Source: Rhodoglobus sp. (lineage in GTDB: Bacteria > Actinomycetota > Actinomycetes > Actinomycetales > Microbacteriaceae). From it: a DNA stretch of 64,000 bases. Under the pieces are notes generated by a model. That model searched no databases. It was not told where the DNA came from and was given only the letters and a program-made list of their open reading frames with translations. Each line of letters opens with the position of its first letter. The first letter of the stretch is position 1. The stretch covers positions 1 to 64,000 of the forward strand of contig JAODAV010000011.1 of NCBI GenBank assembly GCA_025463605.1, read 5' to 3'. A program made the position numbers and the translations under genes. This document shows positions 34,105 through 43,626 of the stretch, piece after piece.

Positions 34105-35373
34105 CTATGCCTTGGCGTCCGCGAGCACGTAGCCCTCCTCACCGTGAACCACGGTGTCGACTCCGGCGATCTCGTCCTCGTTCTTGATGCGGAAGCCCAT
34201 GGTCTTCTCGATGAGGAAACCGATGACGAAGGCGAGCACGAACGAGTAGATCATGACCGAGAAGGCCGCGATGGCCTGCACGAGCAGTTGCGTGAGCGAA
34301 CCACTGTTGATGAGGCCGGTGCCGTTGGCGAAGAAGCCCAGGTACAGCGTTCCGATGAGACCACCGACGAGGTGGATGCCCACCACATCGAGCGAGTCAT
34401 CGAACCCGAGCTTGAACTTCAGGTCGATCGCGAGGGCGCAGATCGCGCCCGCCAGGATGCCGAGCAGGATCGCCCATCCGGGAGTGAGCGAGCCACACGC
34501 CGGCGTGATGGCGACGAGGCCGGCTACGGCGCCCGATGCTGCGCCGACAGAGGTGGGCTTACCGTCCTTGATCTTCTCGACGACGAGCCAGGCGAGCAGC
34601 GCCGCCGCGGGGGCGACGATCGTGTTCACGAAGGCGAGAGCGGCGGTGCCGTCAGCGGCAAGCTCGGAACCGGCGTTGAATCCGAACCAGCCGAACCACA
34701 GGAGCCCGGCCCCGAGCAGAACGAACGGCGGGTTGTGAGGTACGTGCGCACCCTTGGCGAATCCGACGCGCTTGCCGAGTACGAGCGCCAGGGCGAGCGC
34801 AGCGGCACCGGCGTTGATGTGCACGGCGGTTCCACCGGCGAAGTCGATTACACCCGAGCCGAAGACATCCTGCAGCCCATGGGTGAGCCAGCCGCCGTAG
34901 GAGAAGCTGCCGTCCTCGGCGAGGCCGAAGTTGAAGACCCAGCTGGCGACGGGGAAGTAGACGACGGTCGCCCAGATTCCCGCGAAGACCATCCATGCGC
35001 CGAACTTGGCGCGGTCAGCGATCGCACCTGAGACGAGGGCCACGGTGATGATCGCGAAGGTCGCCTGGAACGCGACGAAAGCAAGCGGGGGGTAAGCCGC
35101 ACCTTCGGGCACCTCAAGAAGGTTGGACAGGAAGATGGCTCCCGAGTCGATCGACCAAGGGAAGATCGTGCCTTCGGCGCCGGGGAACGCGATCGCGTAG
35201 CCGTAGATCGCCCAGAGCACGCCGATCAACCCGATCGCGCCGAAGCTCATCATCATCATGCTGATGACGCTCTTGGCCTTGACGAGTCCGCCGTAGAAGA
35301 AGGCGAGCCCGGGTGTCATCAGCAGCACGAGCGCCGCTGCGATAAGAAGGAAGGCGGTGTTGCCTTGATCCAT
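34105..35373 (-). CDS. amt: Ammonium transporter
   Basis: The 422-aa protein has eleven TM helices. Key features are the N-terminus FLLIAAALVLLMTPGLAFFYGG, ADRAKFGAWM, the twin pore histidines in GGTAVHINAG and VVGIHLVGG, WFGWFGFNAGS, and FDDSLDVVGIHLVG. All expected Amt residues are present. ATG 35373 has AGAGAGG 6 nt upstream. No glnK/glnB gene follows, unlike the usual amt-glnK operon; instead comes a divergent Amt paralogue. Repeated GTTTCG/CGAAAC motifs lie upstream. Confidence 0.96.
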   Translation of the reverse strand: MDQGNTAFLLIAAALVLLMTPGLAFFYGGLVKAKSVISMMMMSFGAIGLIGVLWAIYGYAIAFPGAEGTIFPWSIDSGAIFLSNLLEVPEGAAYPPLAFVAFQATFAIITVALVSGAIADRAKFGAWMVFAGIWATVVYFPVASWVFNFGLAEDGSFSYGGWLTHGLQDVFGSGVIDFAGGTAVHINAGAAALALALVLGKRVGFAKGAHVPHNPPFVLLGAGLLWFGWFGFNAGSELAADGTAALAFVNTIVAPAAALLAWLVVEKIKDGKPTSVGAASGAVAGLVAITPACGSLTPGWAILLGILAGAICALAIDLKFKLGFDDSLDVVGIHLVGGLIGTLYLGFFANGTGLINSGSLTQLLVQAIAAFSVMIYSFVLAFVIGFLIEKTMGFRIKNEDEIAGVDTVVHGEEGYVLADAKA

Positions 35374-35463
35374 TGTGTACCTCTCTTTGTTGCTGCGAAG
35401 GATGCACCGTGGGTCCGCACTGCGGGTTGAGCCTCGGGTACGCAGCCAGTTTGAAGCGAGGAC

Positions 35464-35537
35464 GTTTCGCGGGGGGTGTCTCTCGCGTTTCGATCGTGTT
35501 TCGCGCACCCCCGCTGTGTAAACATCGTGTTTCGCGC
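35464..35537. promoter_or_regulatory. Repeated GTTTCG motifs and a 14-bp direct repeat in the amt-nhaA intergenic region
   Basis: GTTTCG occurs at 35464, 35487, 35498 and 35529. Two copies are embedded in a perfect 14-bp direct repeat ATCGTGTTTCGCGC at 35493-35506 and 35524-35537, 31 bp apart. Read from the amt side these are CGAAAC boxes, resembling half of the actinobacterial GlnR site (GAAAC), though the partner half is not clear. Confidence 0.5.
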
Positions 35538-35578
35538 TGCCTCCGGTTCGCTGCGAAAACTGCTCCTAGACTCGGGGG

Positions 35579-36715
35579 ATGCCCCTACTGCGGTCCGAGC
35601 GTGTCGCCGCAGCTCTCCTGCTCGGGGCGGCCGTCGTCGGGCTCCTGATCGCGAACTCCGGCCTGGGGCCGCTCGCATTCGCGGTCGAGGGTTTCCGGAT
35701 GGGACCGCCCGGCCTCGAGTTGTCGGTGGGCCACTGGATCAAAGACGGCCTGCTCGCCGTCTTCTTCTTTCTCGCGTCGATCGAATTGCGGCACGAACTG
35801 CGCCACGGCGAGCTCGACTCCCCCCGCAAGGCGCTCGTGCCCACGGTCGCGGCCGTCGGCGGCGTGGTGGTGCCCGCGGTCGTCTTCCTCGTGCTCGTGC
35901 AGGATCCCGATCTCGCGCAGGGCTGGCCGATCCCCACAGCTACCGACATCGCGTTCGCCCTCGGGGTACTCGCGATCGTGGGCAGGGGGCTCCCGCCGCG
36001 ATTCCGCGCCCTGCTGCTCGCGCTTGCCGTGATCGACGATCTCATCGCGATCCTCATCATCGCGGTGTTCTTCACGACCGACCTGCTGCCCCTCCCGCTG
36101 CTCGTCGCAGTTCCCGTGGTGATGCTCTTCGGCTGGCTGAGCTATCGCGCACAGGGCCGGTGGTGGGCCGTGCCCGCGCTGGTAGTACTCGGCGTCGCGG
36201 CATGGATACTGGTGTACTCCGCGGGAATCCACCCCACGATCGCCGGCGTCGCGCTGGGGCTCATCATGTCGGATACGACCGCCGCTAGAACGCGTCACGC
36301 GATCGAGCCCTGGTCGAATCTGTTCGTGCTCCCCCTGTTCGCATTCGTCGCAGCACTCGTGCCATTTCCCCACGCGAGCCCGACCCAGCTGAGCCCGGCC
36401 TTCTGGGCGATAATCGTCGCCCTCCCGCTCGGCAAGCTCGTGGGAATCACGGCTGGAGCCGCCATCGCGACGTCGCTGAGCCGGGAGTCGCGCGCCGATC
36501 GGATGCCCCTCGCCGACCTCGTCGCAGTTGCGGGTCTCGGCGGCATCGGATTCACCGTGTCACTGCTCATGAACGAGCTGGCATATGAATCGCAGCCAAC
36601 GGTCGCCGACGAAGTGACGCTCGCGGTGTTGGGGGCATCCCTTATCGCGGCCGTCATCGGCGGTGTACTCACTGCGCTTCGCAGCCGCCACTACTCGCGC
36701 CGTGGAACGGGCTAG
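35579..36715 (+). CDS. nhaA: Na+/H+ antiporter NhaA
   Basis: The 378-aa protein has about twelve TM helices. The antiport site is AVIDDLIAI (two Asp near 160), with IPTATDIAFALGVLA before it and LGKLVGI and GLGGIGFTVSLLMNELA after it. It exchanges sodium for protons across the membrane. The length is normal for the short actinobacterial NhaA. The ATG begins at 35579, with only a G run just upstream. Its stop overlaps the convergent zapE stop by 4 nt. Confidence 0.95.
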   Translation: MPLLRSERVAAALLLGAAVVGLLIANSGLGPLAFAVEGFRMGPPGLELSVGHWIKDGLLAVFFFLASIELRHELRHGELDSPRKALVPTVAAVGGVVVPAVVFLVLVQDPDLAQGWPIPTATDIAFALGVLAIVGRGLPPRFRALLLALAVIDDLIAILIIAVFFTTDLLPLPLLVAVPVVMLFGWLSYRAQGRWWAVPALVVLGVAAWILVYSAGIHPTIAGVALGLIMSDTTAARTRHAIEPWSNLFVLPLFAFVAALVPFPHASPTQLSPAFWAIIVALPLGKLVGITAGAAIATSLSRESRADRMPLADLVAVAGLGGIGFTVSLLMNELAYESQPTVADEVTLAVLGASLIAAVIGGVLTALRSRHYSRRGTG

Positions 36716-37728
36716 ACCGGGCCGTCGTTCGTGAGGGCGATGAGCCGTGAGATCGCGCGCAAGTACTTCTTGCGGTAGCCGCCCGCGAGCATGTCGTCGG
36801 GGAAGACCTGATCGAGCGGTGTCCCTGACGCGACAACGCGAACCTGCGCGTCGTAGAGGCGGTCGACGAACGCGACGAAGCGCAGGGCATCGGTCTGGTT
36901 GGTGAACGGATGCACGTCTTCCAAGCCGATCGCGGTGAGCCCGTCCACGAGCTTGACGTAGCGCGACGGGTGCACTTTCGCGAGGTGCGACAGCACCTCG
37001 GCGAAGGGATCGAGCGTAGTGGCACCCTCCACGCGGGCGAGTTCGGCGGCGGCATCCGGGGCGCTGATCGCGTGCGCCTCGACGTCGCGGTGCCGATAGT
37101 CGACTCCGTCGATACGCAGCGTCGTGAACCTCGCGGCGAGCGAATCGATCTCCCGTAGAAAGTCCTGGGCGGCGAAGCGGCCCTCGCCGAGCGCGTTGGG
37201 CGGGGTGTTCGACGTGGCGGCGATGCGCGTTCCGGATTCCGCGAGCTCGTTGAGCAGGCGAGACATCAGCCGTGTATCCCCCGGGTCGTCGAGTTCGAAC
37301 TCGTCGATGCAGACGAGGGACGCGCCTTTGAGCTGCGCGACAGTCGGTGCGTAGCCCAATGCACCCACGAGTGCCGTGTACTCGATGAAGGTGCCGAAGT
37401 ACTTGCGCCCGGGTGCGAGGTGCCACAGCGCTGCGAGAAGGTGGGTCTTGCCGACGCCGAATCCACCATCGAGGTAGATGCCGGGCAGCACGGGCGCCGC
37501 CTTCTTTCGCGAGAACAGCCCACCACCGCCGTGCCAACCGGCCACGAAATTGCGCATCGCGGCGACAGCGGCACCTTGCGAGGGATAATCCCGGTCGGGG
37601 CGGTACGAGTCGAGTGTTGCGTTCGCGAACTGGCGCGGCGGAACGAGGTGTGCCACGATCTCGGCAGCGCCGAGCGTGGGCATCCGGTCGATCAGACGCC
37701 CGGGACTCACTGCCGCAACGGCACTCAT
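36712..37728 (-). CDS. zapE: Cell division protein ZapE (AFG1-family ATPase)
   Basis: The 338-aa P-loop ATPase has FVAGWHGGGGLFSRK, Walker A GGFGVGKTHLL (about 92-102), FIEYTALVGALG, Walker B LVCIDEFELDDPGDT, and SNTPPNALGEGRF. This is the AFG1/ZapE order. ZapE acts at the division ring in E. coli; actinobacterial members are less studied. The frame is open upstream but homology starts at MSAVAAVSPG, so ATG 37728 is used. It is divergent from the sulfurtransferase gene. Confidence 0.93.
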   Translation of the reverse strand: MSAVAAVSPGRLIDRMPTLGAAEIVAHLVPPRQFANATLDSYRPDRDYPSQGAAVAAMRNFVAGWHGGGGLFSRKKAAPVLPGIYLDGGFGVGKTHLLAALWHLAPGRKYFGTFIEYTALVGALGYAPTVAQLKGASLVCIDEFELDDPGDTRLMSRLLNELAESGTRIAATSNTPPNALGEGRFAAQDFLREIDSLAARFTTLRIDGVDYRHRDVEAHAISAPDAAAELARVEGATTLDPFAEVLSHLAKVHPSRYVKLVDGLTAIGLEDVHPFTNQTDALRFVAFVDRLYDAQVRVVASGTPLDQVFPDDMLAGGYRKKYLRAISRLIALTNDGPV

Positions 37729-37875
37729 GATCAGCCTCGGTATTGTGTGTCGAACTCTTACACAGGCCCTGTGATTGCACAGGCCGACTGCGTAGATTCT
37801 TGAGGAAGGGGGTGCGTCAAGCCTAGCCCGACGCCGAACCGGCACTTCTCCATCCACGTCCCACCGGAGGTACAC

Positions 37876-38778
37876 ATGGCCGTCGAGGTCGACACCGCAC
37901 CACAGTTCGCCGAGTTCGCCCACCCTGAGCGCCTCGTCTCCGGGGACTGGCTCGAAGCCCACCTCGACGACCCCGGGCTTGTCGTCGTCGAGTCCGACGA
38001 AGACGTGCTGCTGTACGAAACGGGCCATATCGAGGGCGCGGTCAAGATCGACTGGCACACCGACCTCAACGACCCCGTCGAGCGTGACTACATCGACGGC
38101 GCGGGTTTCGCGAAGCTCCTCGGCTCGAAGGGAATCTCGCGCGACTCCACCGTCGTGATCTATGGCGACAAGAACAACTGGTGGGCCGCGTACGCCCTGT
38201 GGGTGTTCACGCTCTTCGGTCACGACGATGTGCGCCTCCTCGACGGCGGTCGCGCCAAGTGGGAGGCCGACGGCCGCGCCTACACGACCGTCGTGCCGAC
38301 TCCGGCACCAGTCGACTACCCCGTCATTGAGCGCGACGACTCGAAGATACGCGCGTACAAAGACCAGGTGATCGACCACCTCGGCAACCCGCTCATCGAT
38401 GTGCGCTCGCCCGAGGAGTTCAGCGGGGAGCGCACCACAGCCCCTGCGTATCCCGAAGAGGGCGCCTTGCGAGCGGGCCACATTCCCACGGCCGTCAACA
38501 TCCCCTGGGCAAGGGCCGCCGCAGAGGATGGCACGTTCCGCCCCCTCGCCGAGCTCAACGCCCTCTACCGCGACGAAGCCGGTCTCAAGAACGGCGACGA
38601 CATCATCGCGTACTGCCGGATCGGCGAGCGTTCCAGCCACACCTGGTTCGTGCTCAATTACCTGGTGGGCTTCGAGGGCGTACGCAACTACGACGGCTCC
38701 TGGACGGAGTGGGGATCGGCCGTGCGGGTCCCGATCGTCAAGGGCACCGAGCCCGGCACCCTGCCGACCAAGAAGTAG
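37876..38778 (+). CDS. Thiosulfate/3-mercaptopyruvate sulfurtransferase (two rhodanese domains)
   Basis: The 300-aa protein has an inactive N-terminal rhodanese domain (about 18-150, [20 protein letters not shown]) and an active C-terminal domain (about 170-290). The catalytic Cys is in [13 protein letters not shown]. The CRIGERS loop is the actinobacterial CysA/SseA form. It lies 23 bp ahead of a sufE gene, so the two probably form a sulfur-relay unit. It starts at ATG 37876 after a GGAGGT-like site. Confidence 0.95.
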   Translation: MAVEVDTAPQFAEFAHPERLVSGDWLEAHLDDPGLVVVESDEDVLLYETGHIEGAVKIDWHTDLNDPVERDYIDGAGFAKLLGSKGISRDSTVVIYGDKNNWWAAYALWVFTLFGHDDVRLLDGGRAKWEADGRAYTTVVPTPAPVDYPVIERDDSKIRAYKDQVIDHLGNPLIDVRSPEEFSGERTTAPAYPEEGALRAGHIPTAVNIPWARAAAEDGTFRPLAELNALYRDEAGLKNGDDIIAYCRIGERSSHTWFVLNYLVGFEGVRNYDGSWTEWGSAVRVPIVKGTEPGTLPTKK

Positions 38779-38801
38779 ATCGGTCGAAGTAGAATCGAAG
38801 G

Positions 38802-39239
38802 GTGACTGAAGACCTCCCGGAACAGCTCGAGCAGATCCGCGAGGACTTCCTCGGCCTCGAAGTGCGTGAACGACTTCAATTGCTGCTGGAGTTCTCTAAT
38901 GAGCTGCCCGAGCTTCCCGAGCGGTATCGCGAGCATCCCGACCTCTTCGAGCGCGTCGAGGAGTGCCAGTCCCCCGTCTTCATCTTCACCGAGGTGGATG
39001 ACGCGCGCGTCGTGCATCTCTTCGCCATCGCCCCCAGGGAGGCGCCCACAACGCGCGGTTTCGCGTCGATCCTCGTGCAGGGCCTGGCGGGTCTGACCGT
39101 GGATGAGGTACTCGCGGTGCCAGACGACTACCCGCAAACGATCGGGCTGACCGAGGCGGTGAGCCCTCTCCGCATCCGGGGTATGACCGCATTGCTGGGG
39201 CGCGCGAAGCGCCAGGTGCGCGAGAAGATCGCTGCGTGA
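38802..39239 (+). CDS. sufE: SufE-family sulfur acceptor
   Basis: The 145-aa protein has LEFSNELPELPERYREHPD, VEECQSPVFIFTEV with the acceptor Cys near residue 55, and GFASILVQGLAGLTVDEVLAV. SufE takes persulfide sulfur from a cysteine desulfurase for Fe-S assembly. Actinobacteria often pair this SufE-like protein with a CysA-type sulfurtransferase, as here. It starts at GTG 38802. Confidence 0.93.
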   Translation: MTEDLPEQLEQIREDFLGLEVRERLQLLLEFSNELPELPERYREHPDLFERVEECQSPVFIFTEVDDARVVHLFAIAPREAPTTRGFASILVQGLAGLTVDEVLAVPDDYPQTIGLTEAVSPLRIRGMTALLGRAKRQVREKIAA

Positions 39240-39249
39240 GCGCGCGCGG

Positions 39250-40425
39250 CTATCGCAGCCCCGCAAGCCAGCGGGAGATGACCGCGTTCCAGCGCTCCGC
39301 GTCGTAGTTCCACAAGCGCGTGTGGCGCGCCGTCGTGAATTGCTCGAAGGTCACGATGTCGGGGCGAGCCATCGCGAGCGCGTGCGACGCGGTGGACGGC
39401 ACGTATCCATCGTCGTCGCTGTGGAGCAACAGGATGGGCGTGTGCAGCTCGGTCGCACGAGTCACGAAGTCGAGGCGGTTGAGATCGATCGGCTGGGCCT
39501 GGCCGGTGAGACGACCGGCCCAGCCGCGGGTCAGCAGACCGAAGACGGCGAGCCGCACGAGCCGCGGAAGGCGCCTCGCGACGCCCTGGTAGTGGAGGGC
39601 GGTCACCCAGTCGACGACGGGAGACTCGAGCACGACGCCCACCACGCGGTCGCGCAAACTCGAGCGCGTGAGCGCCTGCAGCACAGTGGCGCCGCCCATC
39701 GACCACCCCATGAGAACCAGTTGCTCGGCGCCGTTCTCGACCGCGAACGCCATCGCTGCCTCGATGTCCTCCCACTCGGTGTCACCGAGCGCGTAGCGGT
39801 GATCGGGGCTTCGCGGCGCCTCACCGTCGTTGCGGTACGAGACGAGCAACGACGTGTAGCCAGCTTCCCTGAACACGGGCACGGCCCTGAGTGCCTCGTG
39901 CCTGGTAACACCGCGGCCGTGCACGCCGATAACCCAGCGCTTCGACGGTGAAGCCGCCGGCAGGAGCCATGCGGGAGCGGGACCCAGTTCGGTCTCGACC
40001 GTGACGTCGTCGAACGGAAACCCCAATTCGGACGGGCCAAGATAGAACCAGCCGCTCAGCCGCGCTCGCCTGGCTGTGGCGAGGTCCCCGAATTCGACGC
40101 CGAGAAGCTCGCGCGTCACGCTCGAGTCGGAGTACGACACGATCTCGCCGACGCGCGCGTGGCCGGCATCCCGCTCGAACCACAGGCTGTACCGCCCCGG
40201 TGTCATCGAGTCGATCGTCGCGGACAGCGTGATGGTCGTGTCGTCGTACGCGAGGATCCGGAGGTCTTCTGTGCGCTTTGAGGGCGGTGTGACGACCGTG
40301 CGAGCGAAGATCACGGTGATCACGCCTGCCGCGATGGCCGCCGTACCGACGAGTGCGCCGATGCCTATCGTCGTGCCGGTGACGATACGGCCGGCCACCG
40401 AATCCGGATGCTCGCTGCGTGCCAT
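39250..40425 (-). CDS. Membrane-anchored alpha/beta hydrolase
   Basis: The 391-aa protein has an N-terminal TM/signal segment (about 14-44, VTGTTIGIGALVGTAAIAAG), a beta-rich spacer, and an alpha/beta hydrolase domain from about 165. The oxyanion region is WVIGVHGRGVTRHEALR, the nucleophile elbow LMGWSMGGATVLQ (Ser), and a later PILLLHSDDDGYVP (Asp) and TARHTRLWN (His) complete the triad. It is probably an exported esterase or lipase-like enzyme; the substrate is unknown. ATG 40425 is chosen over upstream frame extension. Confidence 0.88.
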   Translation of the reverse strand: MARSEHPDSVAGRIVTGTTIGIGALVGTAAIAAGVITVIFARTVVTPPSKRTEDLRILAYDDTTITLSATIDSMTPGRYSLWFERDAGHARVGEIVSYSDSSVTRELLGVEFGDLATARRARLSGWFYLGPSELGFPFDDVTVETELGPAPAWLLPAASPSKRWVIGVHGRGVTRHEALRAVPVFREAGYTSLLVSYRNDGEAPRSPDHRYALGDTEWEDIEAAMAFAVENGAEQLVLMGWSMGGATVLQALTRSSLRDRVVGVVLESPVVDWVTALHYQGVARRLPRLVRLAVFGLLTRGWAGRLTGQAQPIDLNRLDFVTRATELHTPILLLHSDDDGYVPSTASHALAMARPDIVTFEQFTTARHTRLWNYDAERWNAVISRWLAGLR

Positions 40426-40504
40426 GCCTGCCCTCGGTACGGTGACGGTTCGCCTCGCGGCGTGCCTCTGGAGATATACCCCGCACAAAGCCTAATCTTC
40501 ACTC

Positions 40505-41089
40505 GTGCCCGAGACGTCGCAGCCCGTCGCTTTCACCGCCGCCGTAGAGGCGGCGCGAAGCGCGGTGATGCGCGCGGAACTCGTCGTCAGTGAGATCCCC
40601 GCGCCCGGCACCCTCGCGCCATGGTCGTTCGCGCTCGCCGCAGACGTCACGCCAGCCAGACACGGAAGCGACTCCGAACTGGGCACCGGTCGGTTCGTGC
40701 TTCTTTACGATCCCGCGGCACCCGAAGCGTGGAACGGCCAGTTCCGGGTGATCTGCTACGCCCAGGCCCCGCTGGAGACCGAGATGGGCGTCGATCCTTT
40801 CATCGCGGATGTCGCGTGGTCCTGGCTCACGGAAGCGCTCGATGCTCGCCACGCGCGGTACACCTCCGCGAGTGGCACCGCCACGCGCATCCTCTCCACC
40901 GGTTTCGGCGAATTGGAAGCCCAGGGTCAGGGCGCGCAGATAGAACTGCGAGCCTCCTGGACTCCCGCCGACCACGACGTCGCCTCGCATGTGGAAGGCT
41001 GGGGTGAGCTATTGTGCATGCTCGCCGGTCTTCCGCCGGCGATCGAGGGAGTGAGCCTGTTGTCTGCACGCCGAGTGGGACGTGAGTAG
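40505..41089 (+). CDS. DUF3000 family protein
   Basis: The protein has 194 aa: VAFTAAVEAARSAVMRAELV, GRFVLLYDPAAPEAWNGQFR, ADVAWSWLTEALDARHARY, and the end WTPADHDVASHVEGWGELLC. It matches DUF3000, an actinobacteria-specific family of unknown function almost always next to an RNase D gene, as here. The two overlap by 8 nt and are surely co-translated. It starts at GTG 40505. Confidence 0.92.
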   Translation: MPETSQPVAFTAAVEAARSAVMRAELVVSEIPAPGTLAPWSFALAADVTPARHGSDSELGTGRFVLLYDPAAPEAWNGQFRVICYAQAPLETEMGVDPFIADVAWSWLTEALDARHARYTSASGTATRILSTGFGELEAQGQGAQIELRASWTPADHDVASHVEGWGELLCMLAGLPPAIEGVSLLSARRVGRE

Positions 41090-42356
41090 TCCGGACGCTG
41101 ACAGCGCCGCGGATGACGCTGCGCCTCCCGTTGCAGCGCCCCAACCCGAACAGGCCGCCCACGCGCAAGTGGACGTGATCGCAGATCGGGGCGCCTATCT
41201 CGCCGCCGTCGCCGCCATCGCCGCGGGCACCGGTCCGATTGCGATCGATGCCGAGCGGGCATCCGGCTACCGGTATTCGCAGCGCGCCTATCTCATACAG
41301 ATCTTCCGTCGCGGAGCGGGTACCTACCTCTTCGATCCGCCGGCGATCGGCAGCTTCAGCGAGCTCAACGACGTGATCTCGCGGGAGGAGTGGATCCTTC
41401 ACGCGGCGAGCCAGGACCTCACCTGCCTGCGCGAAGTCGGGCTCGATCCCGTGCGGCTGTTCGATACCGAACTCGCGGCGCGACTCGCCGGACTCCCCCG
41501 CGTGGGACTCGGCGCCGTCGTCGAAGACCTGCTCGGCATCCACTTGGCCAAGGAGCACTCGGCGGCCGACTGGTCGACGCGCCCGCTGCCGCAGTCGTGG
41601 CTGGTCTACGCCGCGCTCGATGTGGAGTTGCTCGTCGATCTGCGAGAGAAGCTCGCCGAAGTGCTCGAGCGCGATGGCAAGACGCACATCGCCGAGCAGG
41701 AGTTCGCGTCTGTGCTCACTCGCGACTTCGTCGTCGTGCGCCAGGAACCCTGGCGGCGTCTGAGTGGCGTGCACGCGATCCGCGGTGGGCGCAACCTCGC
41801 CGTGGCGCGCGAACTCTGGCAGTCGCGGGATGCCTACGCGCGCGAGATCGATACGGCACCCGGTCGACTCGTTCCCGACTCGGCCCTCGTCGCCGCTGCG
41901 CGGACACTGCCGGAGACCAAACGCGACCTCGCGGCGCTCAAGGAGTTCACCGGTCGGGCGAGCCGCTCGCAGATCGACCGGTGGTGGAACGCTATCCAGG
42001 CGGGTATGGCGAGCACTGACCTGCCCGTGCTGCGGGGAACCGGGGAGGCCATTCCACCGCCACGCGTGTGGTCGGACAAGAACCCCGAAGCGGACAAGCG
42101 CCTCAAAACGGCGCGCGCCGCGGTCACGACCGTCGCGACCGAGATGTCGATTCCCGTCGAGAACGTGCTCACTCCCGATTCATTGCGCCGCGTGGCCTGG
42201 GCTCCGCCCGAACCATTGGACCGCGAGTCGATCGCGAAGGCCATCGAGGAGCTCGGTGCGCGGCCCTGGCAGGTTGACGCAACGGCACAGGTAATCGCCG
42301 ATGCCTTTGTGGAAGCCAGCCAAACCGTCGAAGAGCCTCTCGAACCCCTTTCGTAG
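41082..42356 (+). CDS. rnd: Ribonuclease D (DEDD exonuclease with HRDC domain)
   Basis: The 424-aa protein has a DEDDy exonuclease domain (about 35-205): first acidic pair IAIDAERASGY, WILHAASQDLTCL, and VYAALDVELLVDL. One HRDC domain follows (about 235-310, RNLAVARELWQSRDAYAREI), then an actinobacterial C-terminal region. It trims the 3' ends of structured RNAs. The start is GTG 41082 inside the DUF3000 stop. Confidence 0.94.
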   Translation: MSSPDADSAADDAAPPVAAPQPEQAAHAQVDVIADRGAYLAAVAAIAAGTGPIAIDAERASGYRYSQRAYLIQIFRRGAGTYLFDPPAIGSFSELNDVISREEWILHAASQDLTCLREVGLDPVRLFDTELAARLAGLPRVGLGAVVEDLLGIHLAKEHSAADWSTRPLPQSWLVYAALDVELLVDLREKLAEVLERDGKTHIAEQEFASVLTRDFVVVRQEPWRRLSGVHAIRGGRNLAVARELWQSRDAYAREIDTAPGRLVPDSALVAAARTLPETKRDLAALKEFTGRASRSQIDRWWNAIQAGMASTDLPVLRGTGEAIPPPRVWSDKNPEADKRLKTARAAVTTVATEMSIPVENVLTPDSLRRVAWAPPEPLDRESIAKAIEELGARPWQVDATAQVIADAFVEASQTVEEPLEPLS

Positions 42357-42429
42357 GAAGAATCAAAGGATTCTTCCCCGATTTTCCGCGAGCCTAGGAT
42401 CGACACAGACCTGGAAAAGTGGAGGCATC

Positions 42430-43626
42430 GTGGCCGAGAAGCAAGAAGTCGTGTTCGTCGATGGGGTACGCACCCCGTTCGGCCGGGCAGGCGAGAAGGG
42501 CATGTTCTGGAACACCAGAGCCGATGACCTCGTCGTCAAGGCCATGATCGGCCTGCTCGAGCGAAACCCCGGCATTCCGAAGGACCGCTACGACGATGTC
42601 GCTATAGCGGCGACGACCCAGACGGGAGACCAGGGCCTCACTCTCGGTCGCACGGCCGCCCTTCTCGCAGGTCTCCCCAAGTCGGTGCCCGGCTATGCGA
42701 TCGACCGCATGTGCGCTGGAGCCATGACCTCGGTCACGACCATCGCCGGTGCTATCGCCTTCGGAGCATACGACGTCGGAATCGCGGGCGGAGTGGAGCA
42801 CATGGGCCGCCATCCGATGGGCTTCGGTGCCGACCCGAACCCGCGGTTCCTTGCGGAGAAGCTCGTGAGCGCCGACGCCCTCAACATGGGCAACACGGCC
42901 GAGCGCATCCATGATCGCTTTCCGCAACTCACCAAGGAACGCGCCGACCGTTTCGCCATGCGCAGCCAGCAGAAGGCCAACGCCGCCTATGAGAACGGCA
43001 AGATCCAGCCCGACCTCGTTCCGGTGGCCATTCGTTCAGAGAGCGGTTGGGGGCTCGCGACACGCGACGAGGCGCTGCGCCCCGACACCACGATGGAGGG
43101 CCTCGCCACCCTCAAGACGCCCTTCCGCCCGCACGGCCGCGTGACGGCGGGCAACTCGTCCGGTCTCAACGATGGCGCCACCGCATCGATCATCGCGAGC
43201 GCGGATGCCGCCAAGGAGTTCGGGCTCACCCCCAAGATGCGAATGGTCAGCTTCGCCTTCGCGGGCGTCGAACCGGAGATCATGGGCATCGGTCCCGTGC
43301 CGTCGACGGAGAAGGCACTGCGCAAGGCGGGCCTCACGATCGAGGACATCGGCCTGTTCGAACTCAACGAAGCCTTCGCCGTTCAGGTTCTCTCGCTGCT
43401 CGACCACTTCGGAATCGACGACGACGACCCGCGCGTCAACCAGTGGGGCGGCGCCATCGCGATCGGCCACCCGCTCGCGTCATCCGGTGTGCGCCTGATG
43501 ATCCAGTTAGCGGCCCAGTTCGCCGAGCGGCCCGACGTTCGTTACGGCCTCACGGCGATGTGCATCGGCCTCGGCCAGGGCGGTTCCGTCATCTGGGAGA
43601 ACCCCAACTACAAGGGAAAGAAGTAA
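42430..43626 (+). CDS. fadA: Acetyl-CoA C-acyltransferase (thiolase, FadA-type)
   Basis: The 398-aa thiolase has FVDGVRTPFGRAGEKG, nucleophile Cys in AIDRMCAGAMTSV (about 89-101), NGLNDGAT-like SSGLNDGATA, the His in NEAFAVQ/GHPLASSG, and the second Cys in GLTAMCIGLGQGG. It performs the last step of fatty-acid beta-oxidation. GTG 42430 has GGAGG 4 nt upstream. The stop overlaps the next ATG by one base, so it forms an operon with the FadB-like gene. Confidence 0.95.
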   Translation: MAEKQEVVFVDGVRTPFGRAGEKGMFWNTRADDLVVKAMIGLLERNPGIPKDRYDDVAIAATTQTGDQGLTLGRTAALLAGLPKSVPGYAIDRMCAGAMTSVTTIAGAIAFGAYDVGIAGGVEHMGRHPMGFGADPNPRFLAEKLVSADALNMGNTAERIHDRFPQLTKERADRFAMRSQQKANAAYENGKIQPDLVPVAIRSESGWGLATRDEALRPDTTMEGLATLKTPFRPHGRVTAGNSSGLNDGATASIIASADAAKEFGLTPKMRMVSFAFAGVEPEIMGIGPVPSTEKALRKAGLTIEDIGLFELNEAFAVQVLSLLDHFGIDDDDPRVNQWGGAIAIGHPLASSGVRLMIQLAAQFAERPDVRYGLTAMCIGLGQGGSVIWENPNYKGKK

